31,095 nucleotides of DNA from assembly GCA_035653295.1 (NCBI GenBank), contig DASRCB010000036.1:1-31095 (forward strand). Reading direction: 5' to 3'. Numbering within the stretch: position 1 is the stretch's first letter; every line of letters begins with the position of its first letter. The notes beneath the pieces are model-generated. The model ran no database searches, had not been told where the DNA came from, and was given only the letters and a program-made list of their open reading frames with translations. Of this stretch, positions 23,966 through 30,930 are shown one piece after another. Position numbers and translations under genes: made by a program. Source of the DNA: DASRCB01 sp035653295 (GTDB taxonomy: Bacteria > Acidobacteriota > Terriglobia > Bryobacterales > Bryobacteraceae).

Positions 23966-24826
23966 TTAATGGGCCAGGGCTTCCGGGGTCCAGCTCGGGG
24001 CGTCGCTGGCGGGGAAGGACTCCTCGGAGGCTTCCATAACTCTGTCGCGGCGCCACGTGCTGCGCGGCTTTTTTTCGATGGCCTTCATCACCGGAGTGCG
24101 CTCGCCGTGGGGCTGGCCTTCGGTAGTCGGAATCTCGCCGGCTTCCATGAGGTTCTTGAAGCGCCACAGATCCTCGCCGATCTGCTGATTCGGCTCCTCG
24201 CCGAACAGCTTGGCCACGATGGCGCCCAGGGTACCGCCGGGGGGGTTGTACTGGAGTTCGATACGGACCACCGTGCCGCGTCCTCCGGGCGCATCCTCGA
24301 AGTGCACCGAGCCGGCGTTCTCGACGGTGGAGTTCTCGAGCGATTGCCACGCAATGAGCTGGTTTTCGACCTCGTTGATAATCTCGGCTTCCCATTCCAC
24401 GGTTCGCCCGGCGGGGGCCTTTGCGACCCAGTGCGAGTGGCGGTTGTCGACCTCGGTGACGGACTCGAGGTGGCGCATGAAGCGAGGCAGGTTCTCGAAG
24501 TTGCGCCAGAACCGGTACACCTCAGCGCGGGGCTTGTTAATGGTCACCGACTTGTCCACGCGGATGCCAAGTTCGTAGGGCACGCCACGGTTGCGCCCAC
24601 GGCGATGGTCGGTATGCATACCGAGCGCCTGGTAAACGTTGCAGTGGCCGGTGGCGCCACGGAACACCATGAAGCCGCCAACCGCGGCCATGGCGAGCCC
24701 GGGCAATGAGCGTTTCTGTACTCCCCATACCGCGAGTGCGCCACCGCCGAGCACCGAAGCGAGGCGCTCCGGAGTGCTGAGGTTGACGCTTTGAAGGTGC
24801 CGTGTCGTTGCAGTAGACCTGTTCAT
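23966..24826 (-). CDS. YgaP-like membrane domain / SRPBCC protein with SFPASD tail
   Basis: A 286-residue protein in three parts. Residues 15-75 form a DUF2892/YgaP-like membrane hairpin (TPERLASVLGGGALAVWG, then GGFMVFRGATGHCNVYQALG). Residues 88-225 are an SRPBCC/polyketide-cyclase-like ligand-binding fold (VTINKPRAEVYRFWRNFENL, then HSHWVAKAPAGRTVEWEAEI). The C-terminal 20 residues carry MEASEESFPASDAPSW, a motif that also occurs as the ending of many tiny bacterial proteins of unknown role. The fold suggests binding a hydrophobic ligand at the membrane; the function is not known. A GGAGG site lies close before the start. The downstream AKR gene converges with it. Confidence 0.85.
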   Translation of the reverse strand: MNRSTATTRHLQSVNLSTPERLASVLGGGALAVWGVQKRSLPGLAMAAVGGFMVFRGATGHCNVYQALGMHTDHRRGRNRGVPYELGIRVDKSVTINKPRAEVYRFWRNFENLPRFMRHLESVTEVDNRHSHWVAKAPAGRTVEWEAEIINEVENQLIAWQSLENSTVENAGSVHFEDAPGGRGTVVRIELQYNPPGGTLGAIVAKLFGEEPNQQIGEDLWRFKNLMEAGEIPTTEGQPHGERTPVMKAIEKKPRSTWRRDRVMEASEESFPASDAPSWTPEALAH

Positions 24827-24943
24827 ACGCCTCCAGTTACTGAGACGGATGCATACGGAATGCCAATCCCGCGGCGGTGTTGCCGCAAGGGTTTGCGCGC
24901 GCGCTGCCGCGCGGCCGCAGGGTAATTCTTGCCGTGAGGAGTA

Positions 24944-25456
24944 TTACTCCAGCGATCGTCCTTCGGTCTCGCGCTCTGCCTGTTCAGCGGCCTCGGGACC
25001 GTGAATCTGCGCCTCGGCGATGAGGCGGCGCGCGCGCTCGGCCTGATCCTTCGCGACCTTGATATCGAAGGGCATGTGCGGCAGGATGGTCTCGCCGCTG
25101 GTGACGGCCATGATGTCGTTGGCCTCGAGCAGGGCCATGATGGCTCCAGTCTCTGTTTGGGCGACAACGGAGCCTTCGGCGTGATAGATGGTCTCCAGAT
25201 CGAGGTCGTGCGAGGGATCGACTTCTTCGGTATCGTCGGGGAGCGGATTGGCGGCGATGATGCCCTCGGCGCGGGAGACGTCGGCAGGGGAGACCTGCAC
25301 TTCGTAGGTTCCCTCGGGAACGCCGGGGGCCGAGTCGTCGAGCATGATGGCTTTGATGTCCTCTTTGGCGAGCATATCGACGACGATCTCGCAGTCGGCT
25401 TCGGCGCTTGCGTCCATACTGCGGTAGACGGTCACCATATCGCTCGGAGCATTCAT
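24944..25456 (-). CDS. Tandem DUF2007 (putative signal-transducing) protein
   Basis: A 170-residue acidic cytoplasmic protein made of two copies of a DUF2007-like ferredoxin-type fold. Copy one spans about residues 7-71 (MVTVYRSMDASAEADCEIVV, IKAIMLDDSA, TYEVQVSPADVSRAEGIIAA). Copy two spans about 87-150 (LETIYHAEGSVVAQTETGAI, IMAVTSGETI, FDIKVAKDQAERARRLIAEA). Most DUF2007 proteins have a single copy of about 70 residues. The domain's role is not known; it is thought to be protein-binding. The start at 25456 has no Shine-Dalgarno site but has TATCCT seven bases upstream. An alternative start at 25438 is also possible. It is divergent from the YtxH gene. Confidence 0.82.
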   Translation of the reverse strand: MNAPSDMVTVYRSMDASAEADCEIVVDMLAKEDIKAIMLDDSAPGVPEGTYEVQVSPADVSRAEGIIAANPLPDDTEEVDPSHDLDLETIYHAEGSVVAQTETGAIMALLEANDIMAVTSGETILPHMPFDIKVAKDQAERARRLIAEAQIHGPEAAEQAERETEGRSLE

Positions 25457-25463
25457 AGAATCG

Positions 25464-25469
25464 AGGATA
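25464..25469 (-). promoter_or_regulatory. TANNNT element seven bases before the DUF2007 start
   Basis: On the minus strand TATCCT is followed by seven bases and then the ATG at 25456. There is no Shine-Dalgarno sequence, so a leaderless transcript is possible. No clear -35 box was found. Confidence 0.35.
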
Positions 25470-25525
25470 ACAGTCGGGGACCTGGGGAACGGCGGGGTTA
25501 GAATGATGATCGGGAGGAGCAGGAC

Positions 25526-25858
25526 ATGGCACAGGACGAGTACGGATCGAGCGTGATTTGGTTTCTCGCGGGGGCTGCCACGGGCGCCGCGGTCGCGTTG
25601 CTGTTCGCTCCGGCGGCGGGGAAAGAGACCCGGCAGAAGCTGGTCGAAGCGGCCGAGCAGGGGCGAGCGGCGCTGTCCGAATCGACGGACAAGATGGTGG
25701 ACCGGGGGCGCGAGATCCTGTCGCAATCGAGCCAGAACATTCTCGAGCGCGGGCGCGATCTGTACGAGCGCGGGCGCAAGGTAGCGGACGAAGCGGCGGA
25801 GATGTTCGAGCGCGGCCGCAAGCTGGTGGAAGACGCCTCAGGCCGGACACAGGCCTGA
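25526..25858 (+). CDS. YtxH-domain protein
   Basis: A 110-residue protein with an N-terminal membrane segment typical of YtxH (SVIWFLAGAATGAAVALLFA followed by PAAGKETRQKL). The remainder is a charged amphipathic helix carrying a repeated R-G-R core: DRGREIL, ERGRDLY, YERGRKV and FERGRKL, spaced about 11 residues apart. Such proteins are linked to general stress in Bacillus, but the role is unclear. GGAGGAGC precedes the start. The next gene begins 13 bases after its stop. Confidence 0.88.
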   Translation: MAQDEYGSSVIWFLAGAATGAAVALLFAPAAGKETRQKLVEAAEQGRAALSESTDKMVDRGREILSQSSQNILERGRDLYERGRKVADEAAEMFERGRKLVEDASGRTQA

Positions 25859-25871
25859 TTTCGGGAGCCGA

Positions 25872-27452
25872 ATGAGCAGCGCAGCGACCACAGACGTTCG
25901 ATCTCTGCCCGCGTTCGCCAACGAGCCGTATGCGGACTTCAGCCGGCCGGAGAACCGCGCGGCAATGGAGCGCGCGCTGGCGGAAGTGCGCGGCCAGTTC
26001 GGCGGCGACTACGACCTGCGGATCGCCGGACGGCGCGTTCGCACGGATGACAAGCTGCGCTCGCTCAACCCTTCGCGTCCCGGCGAAGTGGTCGGCATTC
26101 ACTCGAAGGCCAACGTGGCGCTTGCGACGGAAGCGGTGGAGCAGGCGTGGGCCTTTTTCCCGGAATGGGGCGGGACCGAGGCCGAGGAGCGGGTGCGCAT
26201 GCTGCTGCGGGGGGCCGACGTGCTGCGGCGGCGCAAGTTGGAGTTCAATGCCTGGCTGGTGTATGAAGCCGGAAAGAGCTGGGCCGAGGCGGAGGCGGAC
26301 ACCTCGGAAGCGATCGATTTCTGCGAGTACTACGCGCGGCAGGCAGTAAAGCTGGCGCACCCCGCGCCGACGGTGCAACTGGCGGGCGAGCGCGATGAGA
26401 TGGTCTATTTGCCGCTGGGAGTCGGCGTGATCATTCCGCCATGGAATTTTCCCCTGGCGATTCTGGCGGGCATGACAGTGGCCGCGCTGGTTACCGGCAA
26501 CACGGTAGTCATCAAGCCGTCGAGCGACACGCCGACGGTGGCGGCGAAGTTCGCGGAAGTTTTGGTGGAGGCCGGGTTCCCGGAGCGGAGCTTCTCGCTG
26601 CTGGTGGGCAGCGGCGCGGAAGTCGGGGATGTGCTGGTGCAGCATCCGAAGACGCGGTTTGTCTCGTTTACGGGATCGCGCGATGTGGGGCTGCGCATCA
26701 ACGAGCTGGCCGCGAAACCGCAGAAGGGGCAGATCTGGATCCGGCGCGTAGTGGCGGAGATGGGCGGTAAGGACGCGATCGTGGTGGATGGCGACGCCGA
26801 CGTCGATGCCGCGGTGCAGGGCGTGCTGTGGTCGGCGTTCGGCTATCAGGGGCAAAAGTGCTCGGCGTGCTCGCGCGCCATCGTCGACGAGAAGGTCTAT
26901 GACGAATTCGTGGACAAGCTGCGGGCGAAGGTGGCGGAGATTCGCGTCGGTCCGGCGGATGAACCGGACAACTACATGGGACCGGTGATCAACGACCGGG
27001 CGCGCAGGACGATTCTCAACTACATCGAGACAGGCAAGGGCGAGGGGCGACTGGTGGCGGGCGGCGAGGCGGCCGATGGCGAAGGCTATTTCATCAAGCC
27101 GACGGTGATCGCCGATGTGGATCGCAAGGCGCGAATTTTCCAGGAGGAGATCTTTGGCCCGGTGCTGGCGGTGACGAAGGCGCGCGATTTCGATGAAGCG
27201 CTGGAGCTGGCCAACGACTCGCAGTATGGGTTGACGGGCGCGGTGTACACAAAGGACCGGAAGAAGATCGAGCGCGCGCGGGAGAAGTTCTTCGTTGGCA
27301 ATCTGTACGTGAACCGGAAGTGTACGGGGGCGATGGTGGGGGCGCATCCGTTCGGCGGATTCAATATGTCGGGGACGGATTCGAAGGCGGGTGGTCCGGA
27401 TTATCTGCTGCAGTTCGTGCAGGCGAAGTCGATCGCGGAGAAGGTGGGGTAG
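25872..27452 (+). CDS. pruA: 1-pyrroline-5-carboxylate dehydrogenase (L-glutamate gamma-semialdehyde dehydrogenase)
   Basis: The enzyme oxidises glutamate gamma-semialdehyde to glutamate with NAD+, the last step of proline (and arginine) breakdown. The 526-residue product is a full-length single-function member of the RocA/PruA type. Visible landmarks: PPWNFPLA (189-196), the NAD site VSFTGSRDVG (264-273), general base E296 in AEMGGKD, and catalytic C330 in GQKCSACSR. EIFGPVLAV and GAHPFGGFNMSGTDSK, ending with a hydrophobic tail, also match. The first 20 residues align with the usual extended N-terminus of this family. No proline dehydrogenase gene is in the window. A GGGAGCC sequence precedes the ATG. 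Confidence 0.95.
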   Translation: MSSAATTDVRSLPAFANEPYADFSRPENRAAMERALAEVRGQFGGDYDLRIAGRRVRTDDKLRSLNPSRPGEVVGIHSKANVALATEAVEQAWAFFPEWGGTEAEERVRMLLRGADVLRRRKLEFNAWLVYEAGKSWAEAEADTSEAIDFCEYYARQAVKLAHPAPTVQLAGERDEMVYLPLGVGVIIPPWNFPLAILAGMTVAALVTGNTVVIKPSSDTPTVAAKFAEVLVEAGFPERSFSLLVGSGAEVGDVLVQHPKTRFVSFTGSRDVGLRINELAAKPQKGQIWIRRVVAEMGGKDAIVVDGDADVDAAVQGVLWSAFGYQGQKCSACSRAIVDEKVYDEFVDKLRAKVAEIRVGPADEPDNYMGPVINDRARRTILNYIETGKGEGRLVAGGEAADGEGYFIKPTVIADVDRKARIFQEEIFGPVLAVTKARDFDEALELANDSQYGLTGAVYTKDRKKIERAREKFFVGNLYVNRKCTGAMVGAHPFGGFNMSGTDSKAGGPDYLLQFVQAKSIAEKVG

Positions 27453-27470
27453 CGGCGCTTCGCGCGGCTC

Positions 27471-27491
27471 GTGCAAGCCAAAGGCTCGCAC
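27471..27491. repeat. Inverted repeat just after the dehydrogenase gene
   Basis: GTGCAAGCC (27471-27479) and GGCTCGCAC (27483-27491) form a nine-base stem with one mismatch and an AAA loop. It begins 18 bases after the stop codon and follows a shorter GCGCTTCGCGC repeat. It may be a first terminator or a dispersed intergenic repeat. Confidence 0.4.
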
Positions 27492-27591
27492 CACAATCGG
27501 CATCCTCACTTGGTATGCTGGATTTGATCCTGCCCCGATTGGAAGGGGACCATTTAGTTACAACCACAGGGTCGATTCCGAACGACGCGGC

Positions 27592-27617
27592 AACGGGGCG
27601 CTATGAAGCGCCCCGTT
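27592..27617 (+). terminator. Strong terminator hairpin
   Basis: AACGGGGCGCT (27592-27602) and AGCGCCCCGTT (27607-27617) pair perfectly over 11 bases with the four-base loop ATGA. A short T-rich stretch (CCATTTAT) follows. It sits 140 bases after the dehydrogenase stop and just before the promoter-like TATGAT of the next gene. Confidence 0.7.
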
Positions 27618-27642
27618 CCATTTATGGGGCCCATTCCGGTGA

Positions 27643-27648
27643 TATGAT
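27643..27648 (+). promoter_or_regulatory. TANNNT element six bases before the Gfo/Idh/MocA start
   Basis: TATGAT ends six bases before the ATG at 27655, and the intervening CCCGGC has no Shine-Dalgarno sequence. The expected transcription start coincides with the start codon. This is the clearest leaderless candidate because a strong terminator lies directly upstream. Confidence 0.45.
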
Positions 27649-27654
27649 CCCGGC

Positions 27655-28848
27655 ATGGAGATTTCCCGACGCGCTGTTCTGAGCGGTGTGGCCGCGGTTT
27701 CAGCGGCTTCTTATTCGCGCATTCTGGGTGCGAACGATCAAATCAATCTTGGGCTGATCGGCGCGGGCGAACGCGGGCGCTACGTGCTTGGCGTGTTTCT
27801 GAAGCACCCGGATGTGCAGCTGGTATCGGTGTGCGACGTCTGGGGCGACCAGATCGACAAGACGAAGAACATGGTCCCGGCGGCGCAGGGGTTCGACGAT
27901 CATCGCCGGCTGCTGGAGACGAAGGATCTGGACGCGGTGCTCATCGCCACCCCGGACCACTGGCACGCGGCGACGGCGATCGACGCGCTGAACGCCGGCA
28001 AGGATGTGTACGTGGAGAAGCCGCTGACCCGAGTGCCGGAAGAAGGTCCGCAGATCGTGAAGGCGGCGCGCGAGAATAAGCGCGTTTGCCAGGTCGGCAT
28101 GCAGCAGCGCTCCGGAAAGCACTACCTCGAAGCCAAGCGCGAGTACATGGACAAGGGCCGCCTGGGGCGCATCACCATGGCGCGCACGTGGTGGCACGGC
28201 AACGGCTACCATCTGCGGAAAGCGCCGGCGTCACTGGCGCAGAAGCCGGATAACCTGGACTGGAACCGCTTCCTGGGTCCGGTGAAGTGGCGCGACTGGG
28301 ACGCGCAGCAATACTGGAACTGGCGCGCGTACCTGGATTATGGCGGCGGCCAGATCACCGACCTGTTCACGCACTGGATCGACGTGGTGCACATGTTCAC
28401 GAACGAGGATGGGCCGACGTCGGCGGTAGCCGAAGGGGGCGTTTACGCGTACCCGGATGGCCGCACGGCGCCGGACACGATCAATGTGCTGCTGCAGTAT
28501 CCGCGGCCGTTCACGGCTACCTTCGAGGCGACACTGGCGCCGGGGATCGGCGGGTACGGCGTGGAGATGTGCGGCACGAACGGCCGGCTGCTGATCGATC
28601 GCGAGCATTACGAGTTTCATCCCGCGGATCGCGGGGCGAAGCCCACGGTGGTGTCCGCGGAAAGGCGATCACTGGAACAGGATCACGTCAGCAATTTTCT
28701 GGAGTGCATGCGGACGCGGGCGCTGCCGAACGGGGACGTGCTGATCGGGCACCGCTCGGCACAGGCTTCGCACCTCGGGAATATCGCCTACGCGCAGAGA
28801 CGCCGGATTGATTTCGACCCGCAGCGCGAAGAGATTCTTCCACTGTAA
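27655..28848 (+). CDS. Tat-exported Gfo/Idh/MocA-family oxidoreductase
   Basis: A 397-residue NAD(P)-dependent oxidoreductase or sugar-processing enzyme. The Tat leader is MEISRRAVLSGVAAVSAASY. The Rossmann fold starts with LGLIGAGERGRYV near residue 32, and the family signature YVEKPLT is near residue 120. VCQVGMQQRSGKHYLEAKRE and the substrate-domain element GGGQITDLFTHWIDVVHMF also fit, the latter giving the catalytic D and H of the family. Such exported members are greatly expanded in Acidobacteria and Planctomycetes and often act on glycosides. The substrate is unknown. Its last 161 bases overlap an open frame on the other strand. Confidence 0.92.
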   Translation: MEISRRAVLSGVAAVSAASYSRILGANDQINLGLIGAGERGRYVLGVFLKHPDVQLVSVCDVWGDQIDKTKNMVPAAQGFDDHRRLLETKDLDAVLIATPDHWHAATAIDALNAGKDVYVEKPLTRVPEEGPQIVKAARENKRVCQVGMQQRSGKHYLEAKREYMDKGRLGRITMARTWWHGNGYHLRKAPASLAQKPDNLDWNRFLGPVKWRDWDAQQYWNWRAYLDYGGGQITDLFTHWIDVVHMFTNEDGPTSAVAEGGVYAYPDGRTAPDTINVLLQYPRPFTATFEATLAPGIGGYGVEMCGTNGRLLIDREHYEFHPADRGAKPTVVSAERRSLEQDHVSNFLECMRTRALPNGDVLIGHRSAQASHLGNIAYAQRRRIDFDPQREEILPL

Positions 28849-29491
28849 CGTCGGCCAGGGCCGCCTGGAGCTCGCGGGTGGCGATGGCAAACAACTCGGG
28901 AGCGAAGGCGGAGAAGTCGTGCGGCGGCAGCGTCCGCCGGAGCAGAAACTGCCAGCGGTGCATTAACCGCGGGAATGCAGCGGCCGCGCTGCGCCTGCGT
29001 TCGGCCATATCGCCGGCAAAAAGCAGCAGGGCATCCATGAGGCGCATTTCCGAACCGATGAGGCGGGTGGTCATGGCGCGCCGCGCTTGCAGCATCTGAA
29101 TGATGGTCCCGATGCGCGTGGGGCGATAGAGGCGGACGAGGTCCGATGCTCCGCGGGCGCGCAGTTCGGCGCCGAGGCGTGCCAGCACGGGCAGCAGGTT
29201 GTGGCGAGCGGAATGATAGTAGCTGCGCATGAGCGTCGTATTCAGGACGTCATAGGTGAAGTCGGCGACGCTTGTCTCGCGTGCAGGGTCGGCGGTGAGC
29301 CAGGCGAGGACGCTGAGGTTGACCTGCGGGTCGGCTGCGTGCGCGATGGGGTCCCACGATTCACTGACGTGGGCGCGAAGAGAAGTCTGGAGCGCGGCGG
29401 CGATGCGGCGGAACACGGGGTAGTGCTGTGGACTGTGCTCGTGAGGAGCGCTGCGCCAGATGGGTTCGAGGTCGTAGAGTGATTGGGCCAT
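28688..29491 (-). CDS. Unknown protein paired with the STGPRT-motif gene
   Basis: A 267-residue protein I do not recognise. The first 215 residues look genuine: predominantly helical and Arg/Ala/Leu rich, with segments such as VNLSVLAWLTADPARETSVA, TTLMRSYYHSARHNLLPVLA and RLMHRWQFLLRR. The last 53 residues (Ser/Arg/Pro rich) are read antisense to the Gfo/Idh/MocA gene and look unlike the rest, so the original stop may have been lost. The start at 29491 has GGGGAGC upstream and lies 18 bases after the stop of the previous gene, so the two form a unit. No catalytic motif was seen. Confidence 0.6.
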   Translation of the reverse strand: MAQSLYDLEPIWRSAPHEHSPQHYPVFRRIAAALQTSLRAHVSESWDPIAHAADPQVNLSVLAWLTADPARETSVADFTYDVLNTTLMRSYYHSARHNLLPVLARLGAELRARGASDLVRLYRPTRIGTIIQMLQARRAMTTRLIGSEMRLMDALLLFAGDMAERRRSAAAAFPRLMHRWQFLLRRTLPPHDFSAFAPELFAIATRELQAALADVTVEESLRAAGRNQSGVSARRRYSRGAKPVPSGARSARPRSAAPASACTPENC

Positions 29492-29509
29492 GGTGAAAGC
29501 TCCCCTGAA

Positions 29510-30097
29510 TTAAGAACGGAGCGGCGAGGAGATCTGCGCGGCTGCCCCGGTTGCGACGGTAAGCGCTTCATCGCGCACGGGTTTGGGTTCGTTTTGGAGG
29601 ATCGGCGGCGCGGCGGCAGCGCGGGCTGCCACAGCCGCTTTCTCGCGAAGGCGGCGCTCCTGCTGGAGAACACGGAGCTTGCGCCAGGCGTTTTCGAGCA
29701 CTCGGCGCTCGGTAGCGGCGTATTTTTCGAAGCGGTGAATCTCCGGACAGAGCATGGCTATGCTCATGCCGACGTTCCCGTCGTCCGGAGAGCGCTTGAT
29801 TTCACGGGCGAGCCACGCGGTCCGGGCCAGCTCGATGCGGCGGATTCTCCAGCGCGCGACGACGATGTCGTCCACCAGCAGGCGTTCGCCATCGTCGGCG
29901 GGCTGGAGTTGTTCGATGATGGTGGATTCGAGGGCCTCAAATTCGGCGGGATCTTCGTGCGGAAGGAGGACCTGTTTGGAGGTAAGGCCGAATTTCAGGG
30001 CATTTCGGCTGGAAGCGGCTTTGCCTTCGGGGGTGCGCGGGCCGGTAGAGAGGGCCGCGTTGGCGATATTGGCTGCGTGCTGGGCTGCGGTTGCCAT
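29510..30097 (-). CDS. STGPRT-motif protein of unknown function
   Basis: A 195-residue protein whose N-terminus carries a recognisable pattern: NAALSTGPRTPEGKAASSRN followed by ALKFGLTS. To my knowledge this pattern recurs in many hypothetical proteins of Acidobacteria and Planctomycetes, often in several copies per genome. The rest is helical and highly charged, with RLLVDDIVVARWRIRRIELA near residue 72 and RRVLENAWRKLRVLQQERRL near residue 130, which could form a coiled coil. No enzyme motif is visible. An AAGGAG site lies 12 bases before the start. The following gene begins 18 bases after the stop. DNA binding through the basic N-terminus is a guess. Confidence 0.75.
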   Translation of the reverse strand: MATAAQHAANIANAALSTGPRTPEGKAASSRNALKFGLTSKQVLLPHEDPAEFEALESTIIEQLQPADDGERLLVDDIVVARWRIRRIELARTAWLAREIKRSPDDGNVGMSIAMLCPEIHRFEKYAATERRVLENAWRKLRVLQQERRLREKAAVAARAAAAPPILQNEPKPVRDEALTVATGAAAQISSPLRS

Positions 30098-30273
30098 AGA
30101 GAAGAGTGCTCCTTATCTGCCTGGATCTTATCGTGAGGGGTGGCGAATTCGAACCACGCGAGTTGGGCGGGCAGAGAGGAAACGGCTTATTATCAGTAGC
30201 TTAGGCGGAAGTAAGAAAGTTTGCAACCGACGTGACCGGGTTTTTGGCAGTGTGACAGAATGGCATTCTTCGG

Positions 30274-30777
30274 ATGAGCGATACGGTCACAGTAACGTTC
30301 CAATTGACGAGCGCCGATGTGTTTCGCGCGCTGGCGGCTACAATTGTTCGCCGGTATTGGCTGCTTCTCTCGCTGCCGGTTGTGGGGAGCCTGGCAGTCA
30401 TTTTGGCAATCGTCGATCCCACAACACGAGGCAATTTGCCGGGGGCAGGCGTTGCGTTTCTGATGGCCCTTCTCATTTTCGCGGGACTTCCATATTTTCA
30501 GACCCGCGCGGTGATGAAGAGCCCGGCCCTGCGCGGACCGATGCGGCTGACGTCTTCGCGCGTGGGGATCGAGTACACGACGGAGCACGCCCAGGGGAGC
30601 TATGACTGGGCGGTGGTCAAACGCGTGATCGAAACGCGGCACGCGATTCTGATTCACCTCAACCCAGCCGGATTGCAAATCGTGCCAAAGGCTCAGTTGA
30701 CGGAGGCCGATGTGGCGTCGTTCAGAAACGTGGTCCGGGCGAATGTGAAGGGTAAGGTGAAGGTGAGAGGGGCATGA
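30274..30777 (+). CDS. YcxB-like membrane protein
   Basis: A 167-residue protein resembling the YcxB-like family. It has an N-terminal strand (MSDTVTVTFQLTSADVFRA), two membrane spans near residues 27-47 (YWLLLSLPVVGSLAVILAIV) and 57-74 (GVAFLMALLIFAGLP), and a C-terminal cytosolic beta domain. The latter shows LTSSRVGIEYTTEHAQGSYD, then W-A-V-V, and a final LIHLNPAGLQIVPK strand, which is the PH-like fold of the family. The role is unknown. No Shine-Dalgarno sequence is visible. Confidence 0.75.
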   Translation: MSDTVTVTFQLTSADVFRALAATIVRRYWLLLSLPVVGSLAVILAIVDPTTRGNLPGAGVAFLMALLIFAGLPYFQTRAVMKSPALRGPMRLTSSRVGIEYTTEHAQGSYDWAVVKRVIETRHAILIHLNPAGLQIVPKAQLTEADVASFRNVVRANVKGKVKVRGA

Positions 30778-30813
30778 GGACGAGTCGAGGTGGAAAAGGG
30801 CGCAGAAAGTGCA

Positions 30814-30930
30814 ATGGCCGAAGCCGGGCCTGGCGCGACGAAACTGATTCCAGCTCCGAAGGACGTCGCCGCGGGTGATACGGAACAGCCGCGGGCGGCG
30901 TCGTATCAGGGGAGGCGAATACATGGTTGA
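30814..30930 (+). CDS. Possible 38-residue small ORF
   Basis: An ATG-started frame of 38 codons, with an in-frame GTG at 30790 that would add eight residues, ends in TGA overlapping the start of the next gene. The product is polar and has no recognisable motif. There is no clear ribosome binding site. It may be a short leader peptide or chance. Low confidence. Confidence 0.15.
   Translation: MAEAGPGATKLIPAPKDVAAGDTEQPRAASYQGRRIHG

Noticed and set aside
24984..27509. 841-codon open frame on the minus strand
   Set aside because: It runs antisense to the clear pruA, YtxH and DUF2007 genes, is His/Arg/Pro rich, and lacks any motif. It is a shadow frame of GC-rich codons.
30139..30157. tRNA T-arm-like sequence GGTTCGAATTC on the minus strand, a possible tRNA remnant or attachment site
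   Set aside because: The five-base T-stem does not pair properly around TTCGAAT, and no acceptor, anticodon or D arm is recognisable nearby. Most likely chance.
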